From NCBI GenBank assembly GCA_003260075.1, contig QLIY01000765.1:1-64000 (forward strand): a stretch of 64,000 nucleotides of DNA, read 5' to 3'. Within the stretch, counting starts at the first letter, position 1. The number at the start of each line of letters is the position of its first letter. A program made the position numbers and the translations under genes. Positions 23,901-36,854 of this stretch are shown piece after piece. Under the pieces are notes generated by a model. The model ran no database searches, was not told the DNA's origin, and worked only from the letters and a program-made list of their open reading frames with translations. The stretch comes from Phallusia mammillata. Taxonomy: Eukaryota > Chordata > Ascidiacea > Phlebobranchia > Ascidiidae.

Positions 23901-24952
23901 CCACCATTACAACTTAATTTGACATATAGTACAAGATACCATGCTATGTCAAAGTTACATATAACGATGAACTCGTTAGTATAGTCACAGCTGCAATACA
24001 AAAATGCGAAACACTTACTGGCAGAAACAGCCTGATTTGCATTTGGCGTCTTTCCAGTGACGACAAAGTGATTCTGTGCACTGCCCCCCCCCCTAACAAT
24101 TACATGGGCCAGGCGCGCCGGACCATTCGGCCAAGTTTTTTTTTCAATATACTTTATGTTTGTGTGTTTCCAACCATTGCATATGCGTTTCGCGCACTCA
24201 AGTGATTTTTGAGGGCTTTAAATTGACAAACACGAGTTCTGGAGAGACTTATAATGCGATTGTGGCATTTATTTAACTAAAAATGCGGACTAAAATAGCA
24301 ACATGGTGATAAGATAGTATAGCTAAACCCAAAAGTCTAAGGCTAAAAGTAAGTTTAGTAACCTTTTTCCCCCCCCCCTCTGGTCGATCATCACAACATT
24401 TACATGCACAGAATGCCCGGTTCTGCAAAGAAACCAACATTAATAGTCTAAAAAGCAGCATAAATCGTCTACAAATGTATTTAAAAAAAATTAAGCCACA
24501 ATTTCTGCAATATTATCTTATTTTCTTTCATTATGCTTTTACGATAAGCAATTTTGGATTTTTGACAGGTTTAAAACAAAAACCACAATAATTAAACGCC
24601 TATAAGAGGTGTCATATATTAACAGGCGTGGTCCTTTATACGCATGTATGTCGAACGCACTGTAATTTATACACAAATATACGACCCGTCCTATTTTCAA
24701 TCAACACTACTTTTTTAAAAACTTTATCGTTTCTTGCAGTGATTTTTATAACAGTACTACTAGAAATAAACAACCTACACTACACTAACGTACATTTATT
24801 TACAGCGTACAATTTTAGCCTGCAGTTTTGCTGAACAAGTATCCCGTCTTAAGACTTACCAGTAGAAATGGCGAAGGGTCGACTGCCATGACAACCACAG
24901 TGTTGATGACGTAGAGAAGGGCAAACAATACAACTCCACAAGTCACTTTCAT
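20046..24952 (-). CDS. Unrecognised cysteine-module protein with signal peptide and KDEL-like C-terminus
   Basis: Exons in order: 24952-24860, 24422-24379 (partial), 24083-24019 (partial), 23703-23488, 22908-22782, 22227-22037, 21275-21129, 20286-20046. Exon 1 encodes a start and hydrophobic leader (MKVTCGVVLFALLYVINTVV). The rest is a series of cysteine modules that open with KC or VC. All but the last close with C-x3-C-x-C (for example CKSGCFC, CVIPCFC, CQLQCLC, CKMHCFC). Most module borders are phase-2 introns, so modules could be added as cassettes. One long module (22037-22908) spans two exons with a phase-0 intron and a charged helical insert. The last exon adds a Lys/Glu-rich tail ending SKMWDEL. 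Two ten-C joins (24084-24093, 24369-24378) hide coding sequence between exons 2 and 3. I do not recognise the family. A secreted or ER-luminal protein is inferred. Confidence 0.82.
20370..20585. mobile_element. hAT-type MITE, 216 bp
   Basis: The ends CAGTGGTTCTCAAAC and GTTTGAGAACCACTG are perfect inverted repeats. The flanking 8-mers acgtagat and atgtagat match at 7 of 8 positions, a typical hAT duplication. It has no ORF of its own. It lies in the last intron of the cysteine-module gene. Confidence 0.88.
20605..20780 (+). repeat. tRNA-derived SINE copy
   Basis: It contains 'caggcaacggtgcctcagattcgactgttgtcggg' (family 5' segment), 'gtcgtgggttcgaatcccaccgg' (T-arm) and 'ctacgccttgccatatg' (family tail). 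The tRNA 5' half is strongly diverged. It lies directly beside the MITE that ends at 20585. Confidence 0.75.
20907..20994. other. 88-base poly-C run, probable gap fill
   Basis: This is one of the longest homopolymer runs in the window. Comparable runs lie at 1415-1465, 4835-4868, 14072-14143, 32177-32208 and 36808-36852. Reading frames through them give polyproline or polyglycine and should be ignored. Whether they are genuine C tracts or sized gaps written as C cannot be decided from the sequence. Confidence 0.6.
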
Positions 24953-27900
24953 TTTGACTTTTGTGTCTGAAATAGAAAAACTATTTTGGTCAACCTGTTT
25001 TTTTCATAATGTGAACAAAAATCAAAAAACGTATTTGTTTTTGCAAGCACAGCTCCAAACACTTCCTTGTAACACCTGCATTCTCAAAGTAACGCGAATT
25101 CTGTGATAAACTTACAAAAACTAGCTACGCGAAAGCCCTCTTAACAACATTTATAACCGTTACCCAGTTATTTACAGCAATTGTTATTCTCAATTTGACT
25201 AATATGTTCTATAAAACCTTTTCAAAATATTAGCAACATAATCTCATAATTATAAGCAACATAACAACTCTTACCCTTCTGAACACCTTACTTTACAGCT
25301 ACTACCCCCCCCCCATATGTTCTATAAAACCTTTTCAAAATATTAGCAACATAATCTCATAAATATAAGCGACATAACAACTCTTACCCTTCTGAACACC
25401 TTACTTTACAGCTACTGTACCCTGCTACCTTGCCAGTTGTAGTAACACGTGGAGCAATGCGGCGCTCTTCCTAAAATGCTCCGGCAATTTTGCCCCAGGC
25501 ATCAATCTTGTGCAACGTGGCTTTTCGAAAAGACCGAAGCTTTGTCTGTATCTGGCACCATAATTAACCGGACTCTTGGTGACATTCTAACTGGTCAAAG
25601 GTGGTCATCAAAGGACACACCGTTTAGGAACTTTCTGGAGATTGTTTTGTTGGTAATACAAGCCAATTGGGAAAATTGCTTTCTGCTGTTGAAACAATTG
25701 AAAGGGGGTATACAAAAATGCTCCCCAATTTAGAGCTTGCGTGCTAGTTACACTTCTGTAAACGTAAATGTTTTTTTTTTATCGATAGAAACCAAGTTTT
25801 ATCCCAATAACACTCACACGCTAGACACGCTTTAATCTCTAAAATGGGTACAATTCTGGTGTTATTAAGCCACTAAAATCAATACATTAGTCATTCATAT
25901 CAAAGCTTTCGACTAAAAAGGTGAGGCCTACCTACAATGGCATAAATATATCACAAGTGCTAACTTGGTTCTCAACACAGGGGAAGGACCGCCAATAAGG
26001 CCACTTTGTTGACAACGTTCGAAAAGCACAGACCTGGTTGTGACGTAATAAGCTCTAGTTTATCGTTCGACTTATCGGTGCCTGCTGTTTAGTTGTCTTA
26101 AACAGACATCTGTCTCGCTTTATTGCCTCATTTCGGCTGCCCCAGTTGCGTATTCCCACAAGAGAATGGATCTTTAGTCAATCTCAAGTTTTGTACAGGC
26201 CTTGTTTTGTTTCTTAGTTGTTCGCAAGCAGACTGTTAGGTAAAAGAGGTATTTTTTTAAAAGCTTAAACAGTCTGGACGTGGTAGAGTAATCAGTTTTG
26301 TTGGGCTAGTTTAGGAGAAAAGAAAACGTACAGATATCATATCTACGGTTGTAATACATATAAATTAAGCCGAGAAGTTACGGTAGTATTCAGTATGGAA
26401 TATTTAAAGCAGATGTGCACAACCTGTTGGTAATTAACGGCCGTGTTTCAGGCTCCGATTTCAATGATGGCCGCCGATATGCAGGGGTCGGCAATCTTTT
26501 AGGTGACGCGTGTCATTTTACTTGTTATTTCCATGTGTTAATGACCTCGCGTGCCAACGTTTTTCTAAATAATAGTGGTTCGTGTCAGCAGATATCAATA
26601 ACAAAGAGAAAGCAGAGTGTTTTGTACATGTAAGGCTAAATTTTAAGACAATGACATGACAAAAACTATAAACAACAGGTTAAATTGTTACTTCAATATA
26701 AACATGCAAACCGTTTGGCGTGCCATGAAACACCACCTCTCGGCTACTGCTATAGGTGTATGGCTAGTTGGCCTGTAATATATTTTTTACCCATTTTGCA
26801 ATAGATTCAGAATCAAGCCAACCAGCAAAGGGGTTGTAATTGTAACCAATTGCACAGCCAGCAGTACGTATGTTTCGTAACATTTTTGTTCTCGCGACAG
26901 GTTGTGTATACCAAGAGAGCATTACAGACAGTGTCCTGCCCCGCTGGTAAAAAAATGTCGTTTTAACACAAAGTGCGTTTTGTGAAACTAAACAACTGTT
27001 TTTTGTGTATTTAAGCCTGAGGTTGTTATGCGAGAATTGCCAAATACTTCTCTGTAACTGCAAAAAGTTAAGCGAAAAAAAAACTGATCTCTAAAGTAAA
27101 AAAACATGGCTTTTAGTTCGATTGTCTATTGTTTCGTCATACAAATGTGAGGTAACAATTACCAAAACGTGTAACTTTGGCATGGTTCGTATCGTATTTT
27201 ATTTTGTTCGCGTGCACTTGAACGCGGCAAGCATAGTGGTTGATATTTGACAGTCATATTTTCGGTAATTGTTAATAATTATATTTTATTTGTCTAATAA
27301 TTATACTATAATTCATGTAGTTTATTCGTTTGTTGGTGCAATCCAGATTGATTACCAGCATTGTATTTACACAGTTGGAGGTGGGAAGATAAAATGAGAC
27401 ACCAAAAGGTTTAAATTACTTATCAGCTGGGTCTTTTTAAAGTGTAACGTGGATACTTCAGTTTACAAACTGGTTACACAAAGTTATATCGGTCCTTTAA
27501 CGACCTGTCATTTTGAACTTGGCAGGATTTAAGCAAACTGATCATCAGATAACCGACGTTATGTACAAAATAATCCAAATGAACTCAAATCGCCTGTGCC
27601 GTTGTACGCTTGGACGAGCCTGGGATTGATGAAATTTAATCCTCTAGATTTAGTAAAGTCGCTGCATGCTGGCCAATAAGCTGTCAGTTGAAAAACAAAA
27701 TGTTCGGCTTTTTTATTTGTTTGTGATTCGGTTTTTAGGACATGAAACGTAATTCTACTATTTTGGATAGTGTTTTAATTAGCCGAAACTATGCCGTTAC
27801 TTTGTCCACAAAAATAATCGATAAAAGACCCAAAAAATACTTGTTGGTTCATAAAAACATATTACAGGCCAGAAAATATTTTTTTCATAGTTAAGTTTTC

Positions 27901-29475
27901 TACAAGCTATTTCATTATTACGTCAGGACAACCCTCTAGGTCAGGGGTTCCCAACCTGTGGAAAGTTTTTCAGGTGGTACGCGAGCAGCTTCAGTTTTTT
28001 TCACAAAAACTGAGTGCGCCCGCCAATGACTTTCGCTGTTCGACCAATAGGTGGACAGTAAACAAACTTTTATATTAGCTTAGACCAAGGTGCCAAACGT
28101 TTTGTACACTTTGCTCTAAGTTTTGATTTTTAATCCGCCAAAAGATGTGCCAAATAGAACGTAAATTCAGTCAAATAATGTACCAACAGTTGTTACATAT
28201 GAAACCAGTGCTAGCTTAAGGGTCTGCTGGCCTGTAGGCACATTTTAAGTGGCCCGAAAATCAGGGTTGCCAACTAAAAAAATATAATTATCAGTGTTGC
28301 TAAATCATTCTACTGATTTTAAAGTGGCCTGGATTTTTGACTGGCCTGTATAGGCACGTGTCTACTTTGCCTAATGGTTAATCCGGCACTGTATGAAACG
28401 TTCTTTAAGTTCATGCGGGTTTAATTGTTGCTCGATGATACGAGGTATTTTGAATTATTGATTAGTCAATTTGTTATCTATGGGCTGGAGCGCTACCTAC
28501 AATTGCATAATGGGCCGCAACTGTACGAAATGTTGGACTANTGTAACCAATTGCACAGCCAGCAGTACGTATGTTTCGTAACATTTTTGTTCTCGCGACA
28601 GGTTGTGTATACCAAGAGAGCATTACAGACAGTGTCCTGCCCCGCTGGTAAAAAAATGTCGTTTTAACACAAAGTGCGTTTTGTGAAACTAAACAACTGT
28701 TTTTTGTGTATTTAAGCCTGAGGTTGTTATGCGAGAATTGCCAAATACTTCTCTGTAACTGCAAAAAGTTAAGCGAAAAAAAAACTGATCTCTAAAGTAA
28801 AAAAACATGGCTTTTAGTTCGATTGTCTATTGTTTCGTCATACAAATGTGAGGTAACAATTACCAAAACGTGTAACTTTGGCATGGTTCGTATCGTATTT
28901 TATTTTGTTCGCGTGCACTTGAACGCGGCAAGCATAGTGGTTGATATTTGACAGTCATATTTTCGGTAATTTTGTCTAATAATTATACTATAATTCATGT
29001 AGTTTATTCGTTTGTTGGTGCAATCCAGATTGATTACCAGCATTGTATTTACACAGTTGGAGGTGGGAAGATAAAATGAGACACCAAAAGGTTTAAATTA
29101 CTTATCAGCTGGGTCTTTTTAAAGTGTAACGTGGATACTTCAGTTTACAAACTGGTTACACAAAGTTATATCGGTCCTTTAACGACCTGTCATTTTGAAC
29201 TTGGCAGGATTTAAGCAAACTGATCATCAGATAACCNGTACAACTATAGTGTTTCTTCGTTTTATGAAAGACTTCGAAACGCGTGTCGAAACTTTTCTAG
29301 TTCGGTTTATAAATAACTGTTAGTCTGTTAAAATGAAATTTTAACTAAGTTATCAGCTTGTACTCTTTTCCAGATTTTGAAAGGGGAATAGCTTACAACA
29401 AGACGACGTACAATTTTAAACTCAGTTCCAATTATACGTGCAATACTGTATTTGCTGATCCCAGCTGAATTTACT
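24953..29475. other. Divergent intergenic region with repeats and a 0.7-kb duplication
   Basis: It lies between the start codons of the cysteine-module gene (-) and the small membrane-protein gene (+). A ten-C join at 25305-25314 carries a ~100-bp duplicate. hAT-like ends include 'gcaggggtcggcaatc' near 26,480 and 'tcaggggttcccaacc' near 27,942. The stretch 26841-27554 recurs at 28542-29236. I see no supported exon; the longer open frames here lack splice signals or family features. Confidence 0.5.
28541..29237. repeat. 695-bp segment bounded by single n's, copy of 26841-27554
   Basis: The sequence between n at 28541 and n at 29237 repeats 26841-27554 almost exactly but lacks a ~19-base AT-rich piece. 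Immediately after the second n, 29238-29782 repeats 30811-31355. Direct repeats ending exactly at n characters point to haplotype contigs spliced in during gap filling rather than to a biological duplication. Confidence 0.85.
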
Positions 29476-31930
29476 ATGAACAACGAGACGTCGCTTTTAT
29501 CTGAAGAGCTGTTTGTTCAAACCCATCACATCCATACGCAAGAGAACACCTTTGACCATTCGGTAAGATACAAGTCAGTTGACGATAAAAAGTTGCAAAT
29601 GTAAATGTTGCAAGGAATTGTTACAACACACAGTAAACCTCGGTTAATTCGGATCTTCGCCTATTTCGAAATAACTTAATGCACAAATGATGTTTTGTAT
29701 GGTGGTACGACTTGAATTAATCGACATCGGTTAATCCACGTCCTGTTTTTGCTCCAAACGGGCCCGGATTAACCAAAGGTTTACTGTATTAGGTTTTGAA
29801 AAACCGAATAGCGAACATTTTGCCAAACGATTGCGTCTCGCGCAATAAAAATCTTACGCTTTGACATTAAGTTTGTAATGGTCATTGTGACTTAAATCTG
29901 GGGCTAAAAGACAAACTGACCTTAGCTACCATCTGAAGCAGAAAGGCAAACTGACATAACGCATAATTTTTGACTTCAAATGTGGCAGTAAAATTGTGCC
30001 GTTCTCTGCCCCCCCCCCTTACTAAGCCCTTAAACAGTATTCAGTATAATACATTTAATATGTTTTGTGTTTTGTTTGCAATGCCAATCTGTTAACCACA
30101 AACGAAAAACTAAATCCAGCCCCCCCCCCCAACCTTTTAAACGCAACGTGGCAATTTACTTGTTATTCCAAAATGATGATGGCTTCGCGTGCCAAACCCC
30201 CCCCCCAAGTTTCTAAAACGGTCGCGGGCCGGATAATTTTGCTTGGCGGGCCGTAGGTTGCCGACCCCTGAACTAAGATAAAAAATCGAGTAGTTCAAGC
30301 AAAGAAACTTGGAAAAAAGTTGTTTTATCAGCAGCGGCGGAACACCAGGGTTTTGCAGTTCTTGAAGCAGTTTCGTGTTAAATTACGCAAAAATAAAAAG
30401 TCTTAAAGTACAGTTTACAGTCGCTCTTTCGTTATTAATTGTACGTTGAATTTAAAATATTTTGACTGTTTTGTGAAATTTGACTGTGAGATAGCACATA
30501 CTCAATGTATGATATATATTTCTTGTCTGTACCCAATCTGATTTTATAAAGCCAGTCTTCAACCTTTTATCAACAACCTTTTAAACGCAACGTGGCAATT
30601 TACTTGTTATTCCAAAATGATAATGGCTTCGCGTGCCAACATTTTTCTGTGCAATGTTGACTTGTTACCTGATTGTAATAGCAATGAATTTGTGGAGAGA
30701 TTCGTGCGCGTATCGTGTTTACTTTTTAGTACTTAAAAACAAAGCAAACTGAACGCTAGTTTAATGTGTATCAAATTGCACTTGAATATTGTAAAACGCC
30801 TGACCTACAAGTACAACTATAGTGTTTCTTCGTTTTATGAAAGACTTCGAAACGCGTGTCGAAACTTTTCTAGTTCGGTTTATAAATAACTGTTAGTCTG
30901 TTAAAATGAAATTTTAACTAAGTTATCAGCTTGTACTCTTTTCCAGATTTTGAAAGGGGAATAGCTTACAACAAGACGACGTACAATTTTAAACTCAGTT
31001 CCAATTATACGTGCAATACTGTATTTGCTGATCCCAGCTGAATTTACTATGAACAACGAGACGTCGCTTTTATCTGAAGAGCTGTTTGTTCAAACCCATC
31101 ACATCCATACGCAAGAGAACACCTTTGACCATTCGGTAAGATACAAGTCAGTTGACGATAAAAAGTTGCAAATGTAAATGTTGCAAGGAATTGTTACAAC
31201 ACACAGTAAACCTCGGTTAATTCGGATCTTCGCCTATTTCGAAATAACTTAATGCACAAATGATGTTTTGTATGGTGGTACGACTTGAATTAATCGACAT
31301 CGGTTAATCCACGTCCTGTTTTTGCTCCAAACGGGCCCGGATTAACCAAAGGTTTGTGCCGTTCTCTGGAATGTAATTAATGTTCGCTAACAGCAGGCAG
31401 GTTTTACACTATTCCGTGTTTTACTAAGCCCTTAAACAGTATTCAGTATAATACATTTAATATGTTTTTTGTTTTGTTTGCAATGCCAATCTGTTAACCA
31501 CAAACGAGAAACTAAATCCATACTATGGTCTGAAGTCACTGCTGCGTCACCAATGCGACACGTCATCAAAATGAAAAAATATATACATACATACTAATAT
31601 ATACTAACACACTATCCGAAAAAGTGCATTAACAAATCCTAAAATCCAAACCCCTATAGTTTACTTTAAGTTATTTTGTTTTAAACTGTTAATCACCTGT
31701 TGTATTAGAACTGGAGCAAGAGCGAACACTACGATTTTATCTCTAAAAACTTTTTGTTCAACGCTTTATTGGTTCTCGCATTTTCTGCCTGTGTTTTTGC
31801 TGGGCTGGGTTTCGTCTTTTGCAAACTTTACCATCGCATGGAGGCGTTGCGCTTCTACTGGATCAAGGACCCCCGCTGGGCCAGAAGCTACGAAGAACAC
31901 AACTTCCATAACCAATTTGACGATGTATAG
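29476..31930 (+). CDS. Unrecognised small single-pass membrane protein (~102 aa), first exon present twice
   Basis: Exon 1 encodes 29 residues (MNNETSLLSEELFVQTHH...) and exists as two identical copies, 29476-29562 and 31049-31135, each with donor tcg|gtaag. Exon 2 (31709-31930) follows acceptor ttgtattag in phase 0 and starts NWSKSEHYDF. A hydrophobic segment of about 22 residues follows (FNALLVLAFSACVFAGLGFV). The cytoplasm- or lumen-facing tail is aromatic and charged (RFYWIKDPRWARSYEEHN), with a stop after QFDDV. An N-glycosylation motif (NET) lies near the start and NWS sits just before the membrane segment. I do not recognise the family. The ATG choice is the first in the exon; further 5' exons are possible. 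The doubled exon lies in the duplicated assembly block and is probably one exon. Confidence 0.65.
29631..29786. mobile_element. Short TIR element (mariner/pogo-like MITE)
   Basis: It begins CAGTAAACCTCGGTTAATTC and ends with the inverted GGATTAACC...AAGGTTTACTG. The same ends bound an element at 49534-49717. A truncated copy lies in the duplicate block near 31,206-31,355. No coding sequence is inside. The superfamily is inferred from the ends only. Confidence 0.65.
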
Positions 31931-32171
31931 TGTTATTACCTTTAAAGCACCTTATAGTATTAGAATGGCGGATAAATATGAGCTAATACGCAATAATGCC
32001 CATTCTTACGTCACACATGACGCTTAAATCGTGACGTCACTTTTAGAGCTTGAGGTGTGATGCAACGTTAATTTATAAAGCCACTCCGCAATAAGATATT
32101 TCATGGCTTGTAAACATTCAATTTTTTGTATCACACATTCACAAACATACCGTACAACGCTATCCGTTGAC

Positions 32172-32209
<38 letters not shown>

Positions 32210-33349
32210 TTGCGTTTTGTTTTCTGCCTGTTTTGCACGCTTTTCTGCAATAAAACAAACATTCCCAAACATAAAGTCCAAATTTTGGCTAACCAAAGCA
32301 GAAAAATGCTATGATCACCATTCGTTAAGAAAACAGGATGATCACAATGGTAATCTGCCTCATGTGTCCACCCGTCCTGTGGCGTATCCATCCAAAGGTT
32401 CTATTGGGTTATCAAAATCTGGCCAGTTCGGTTGAAAATACCTCTTTGGGTAACTTGCATGTGCACTATTTTTGGCAAGGAAGCCGTGCTCACTTGTGAC
32501 CCCTTGCTATGCAAATGAGACTGTCAATACCTCTTAGTTTAGCGGCTTTTGTAAGTTAAGCGTTCCAAGACAAGCAAAACATTTCAAAGACAATACTTGT
32601 CACACACAAAGCAGTTTTGATAAAGAGAAACAAGCCTTAGCTCCTTGTCATGTTAACAACATATTAATCTCATTTTAGCAAAATTGATTTTTTTAAGATC
32701 ACACGCCTCAAAGATAGTAACAATTTGAAAACAAAGCTATTGACAAAAAGTTCAACATAACTTGCCAACATCACACACAAGGAAAGCTAAAAAACACAGA
32801 CTAACTTGCACATAACTTACATATGTCACCATGCTTTTGTCCAACTCCAAAACCTATACATTTTTTCCCAAAGAGCAGCTTTTGCGCAAACAGGCGGATA
32901 TTAGATTACTGACTGATGTAAACACAGAAACGCTGATTTAATTATGCCACCAGCCTCAATTGCGCGCCAAAAACAATGGTAACCGGTCAGCAATAACATA
33001 GAAATATAATATACATGTAATCTGGGGTTTGCTACAGCGAAGATGATGTGTAAACTTCTCAGTTAACGTTGAATTTAATTTATTTATTCTTTCTCAGTCT
33101 ACAAGTCGGGGTTAGACAATATTGCGACAAAGCCGAAACATGCATGACATAAAGGACAACAATATCGATTCCTTTGTGACATTTTCAACATCATGGGGCA
33201 AATATACAATTTGGTGTTTACGTAGGCACAGGCTTTGCAGTTACATTTAACACTTCGATAAACACTAATTTCCTTAGCACCGTATTGAAACAATCTCACC
33301 AAAAACTGCATTAACGTATTTTTTGTTTAATTCACACCTTGGTCCACGT
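31931..33349. other. Convergent intergenic region
   Basis: It lies between the stop of the small membrane-protein gene (+) and the stop of the receptor gene (-). A 32-base poly-C run lies at 32177-32208. I see no supported exon; both 3' UTRs are expected here. Confidence 0.5.
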
Positions 33350-36300
33350 TTACATAGGGGTGGTGGATTTTGGGGTTTCTTCTGACCCAGGGACCCCATG
33401 TGCTTCATTTTTGTCAGAAGTCGGGGCCTGGGATTCACTCGACTGAGGGAGTTCTCCTGTAGGTGGACTCTTGCTTCGGCTGCACTTGTAGAAAATTGAC
33501 CACCATAGCTTGCGTACAGCCAGTTCGAATTTCTTGTCACGCTTCCAATACACCAACACGTGCCATAGGTTACCGCTCACAAGAACAAAGATTGCCACGA
33601 ATTCAAGAGACGTCGACACCTTCTGTCTTTGCTGGTCAATTCTGCCGGGATTTTCCGTTTGTTCGTTCACAAGGCCGACAACAGCTGATACACAACCGAT
33701 AATTATAAGAGCTGAAAAAACGCCGACTGTGATGTTTAATGACCGTGATCTGTAGTTTTCAACGTACAGCGTATGTTGCAAATCGTTGCTCACTCCATCC
33801 AATGAGCGCTTCCACTTTTTCAGACGCTGTGCGCTGATGATTAAAGCCACAAGCGACATGATCCACATAGCGACTATAGGTAGAACGTAAGCTATAATGT
33901 AGAGATAAATTGCGGTTTCTCCAGACGAAAGGACCATAATGGATGCTATCAAACTGTAACGGTTAACGAAAAAAGACGGGATCGCAACAACTAGAGAAGC
34001 AAACCAGCATCCAATCACTGCCTTGACGGCGAACTTCTTTGCACTGCCCTTCGAGAACTGTAAGTAGTTGGCGAAAAACTTGATACGCTCAACACTTGCT
34101 AGGGTTAGTGTGTAGATTGTGGCTGTCAGATAGATACTTGTTACAAAACCTGTAAAATCGAGGTAAGGACTCTCGAAGTGACTCCACGCGTCACCCCCTG
34201 GCTGCCGTGGAATAAAGTCAAACCGCCCACCAGGGGGCACCACATCACCCCTATTTACTGGTGGACCCATAAGCTCACGGCTTGAAGCCACTTTGAGTAT
34301 GCTGTGAGCAAAAGTGGGGTATATCACTGCAGCGCTGAGAAGGTCAGCTGCCGTTAGGGAGATGCTGAAAATGCCTTGGCTGTGACGTAGCTCCTTGGTT
34401 GTGTAGAAAACCACAAGGGCTGTTGTGTTGATGAGAATCCCGAGAGCTGAGACGAGTGCACAGACCACGACTACTATGTAGATGTTAACGCGACATCTGC
34501 AAATAAATGAAACAAATTTGGTTATATGCAAACTTGCACGTTGTGAACTAATTTTTCACACCGATAACTGGATTTGGCACCAGTACGATCCGATGAAAAC
34601 GAAAAACCACATGCAAATAAATGCATTGAAAATTTATACAAAGTTAAATGCTTCAATTGACGTCTACACTAAAACAAGTGAAATCATGAACATTTATTTA
34701 TTATTCCATTAATAAGTTCTACATCTAACACTATTTTGAAGGTGCAAAGCGGGATTTTAAAGCGTAAACACGAAGCTGCGGAGTTGAGAATCCCGTTTGT
34801 ATCAAAATCAAACGCCATCGCACACTTGCTACACATAGTTGCTTTATATGCATTAAGATCGTCTTAGGTTAACATGTTTCAAATGTGTACGGGGCTGTTG
34901 TTGTTTAATGCAAAATTTTGAGGTGATGGAACTAGGCTCAAACATTTGGGCTTTAACCGACTTTTGGTTTTGGCCTAATCGGAAAGGTTAGAAACGAATA
35001 AAAGCATAGGTTGGAAAAGGAATTTGTCTCTTAACTAGCTGCAAACTTACGTATGCTGCATACATAGAAACGCGTTGACGTTGTGGTCGTTCAAATTCTG
35101 AGAGTCCACTCCGAACCAGGTAAAGTCACAGAATGGAATAAAATCACGTTTTACTTCATGATAAAAGCCGTATTTTCCCGGAACCATCGACGCTTCATGA
35201 TAAAGTACAACCTGGAAGTCATGATAAATGAATAGTTAAAAAATTAAAAGTAAAGATACATGCAGCAAAAATGGCTCATTTAGATCATAAACAGGACAAA
35301 AGAAAAGTAAGTGTTTTGAATATAAATGACTCTTATGCAATGAATAAAATATTTTAACACTGAAATTTATTCGTTGCATGTCTCTCTTAAATTTAATGAG
35401 AAAAAGTATATGTCTGGTATGTTTTTACATTAAATGTGTTAATGGTCAAACGTAATCAAGTTTTAGCAATTCTATAAAAGACAGAAAACGGTGGAAATTG
35501 ACAATGTATTAAATGGTGTAGATGTGACAGAAACTGAAACTGGTTCTCACAAACTCACAAGTGACCCAAACTAAGATAATCAAGAAATGAACATTCCAAA
35601 GTCTTACCCATTTTGCGTATCAAAAGTCAACTGTAATAAATAACAATGCAAAAACTGAGATATGTGATGCAGGCTGCTGCAACTTGCAGCTTCCATGTCG
35701 ACAAACAATAAGAGCTCTATTACACATAATTTGTATCCTGGCCAAGAAACGCGGGTTCGAATCCCGCTACAGGCTTTAAACACCAAAATGCCCCGTAGTC
35801 GTACCCTGCATTAAATCTGTTCTCCCCCCCCCCAAGACAGAAAACGGTGGAAATTGACAATGTATTAAATGGTGTAGATGTAACAGAAACTGAAACTGGT
35901 TCTCACAAATTTACAAGTGACCCATAAACTAAGATAATTATCTTGATTATAATCAAGAAATCAACATTGTCCTACCCATTTTGCGTATCAAAAGTCAACT
36001 GTAATAAATAACAATGCAAAAACTGAGATATGTGATGCAGGCGGCTGCAACTTCGGCTTTCATGCCGACAAACAATAAGAGCTCTATTACACATAATTTG
36101 TAGTACTCCTGCCTAAGAAACGCGGGTTCGAATCCCGCTACAGGCTTTCAACACCAAAATGCCCCGTAGTCGTACCCTGCATTAAATCTGTTCCGCGCCT
36201 TTTTGAGACCCAGTATGACGTAACAGCTGAGACATATTGAAATAACTGAATGATAACAGTGTTAAAGGCACCAACCTGAACACAAGGGTCGCATAGTTCA

Positions 36301-36805
36301 TTTGCACTCAATTTCACATCTCGAAGTGCACCTCTCTTCAATGCATCCGTACAGCTAAGATTAAATGCTGTTCTATCGCAATGGACCTCATACACCAGCT
36401 CCGTAAATCGAGTGGACAAATAATTTCGGTCTGAACATTCCTTCTCGAATTGGGGGCATCCCCAATCGAAGAGCGCCGACAAGTATTCGGTTAGGTAGTT
36501 CCCCTCGCGTGACCAGTTTTGTCGAAAATGATCGACTGTGACGTTGCAACAAGCGTCTTGATCGCCGAATTGGGTACCTCGTCGTTCGTAGCAGTATTCA
36601 AAAGTGGGTTTTGTTGTGCTTTCTGCGAGATCACAAAAAACACATTTTACTCCTAGGACTTGTTGTCCTTAAAATGTAACAAATTATTAAACAGCACGTG
36701 ATATATGCTGTGATGCTAGGAAATAGGATGCTCACTCCTAAAAAGTTTTTTGTTTTGTTTAAAATTCATAAATTTCACATTAATAGACAAAAATGCCTTG
36801 CGAGG

Positions 36806-36854
<49 letters not shown>

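Noticed and set aside
25449-25733. 94-residue open frame on the plus strand
   Set aside because: No recognisable domain, no splice context and no support from neighbours; it lies in repeat-rich intergenic DNA after a poly-C join.
26764-27063. 99-residue minus-strand frame repeated at 28,474-28,764
   Set aside because: The repetition comes from the assembly duplicate; codon use and sequence show no sign of a gene.
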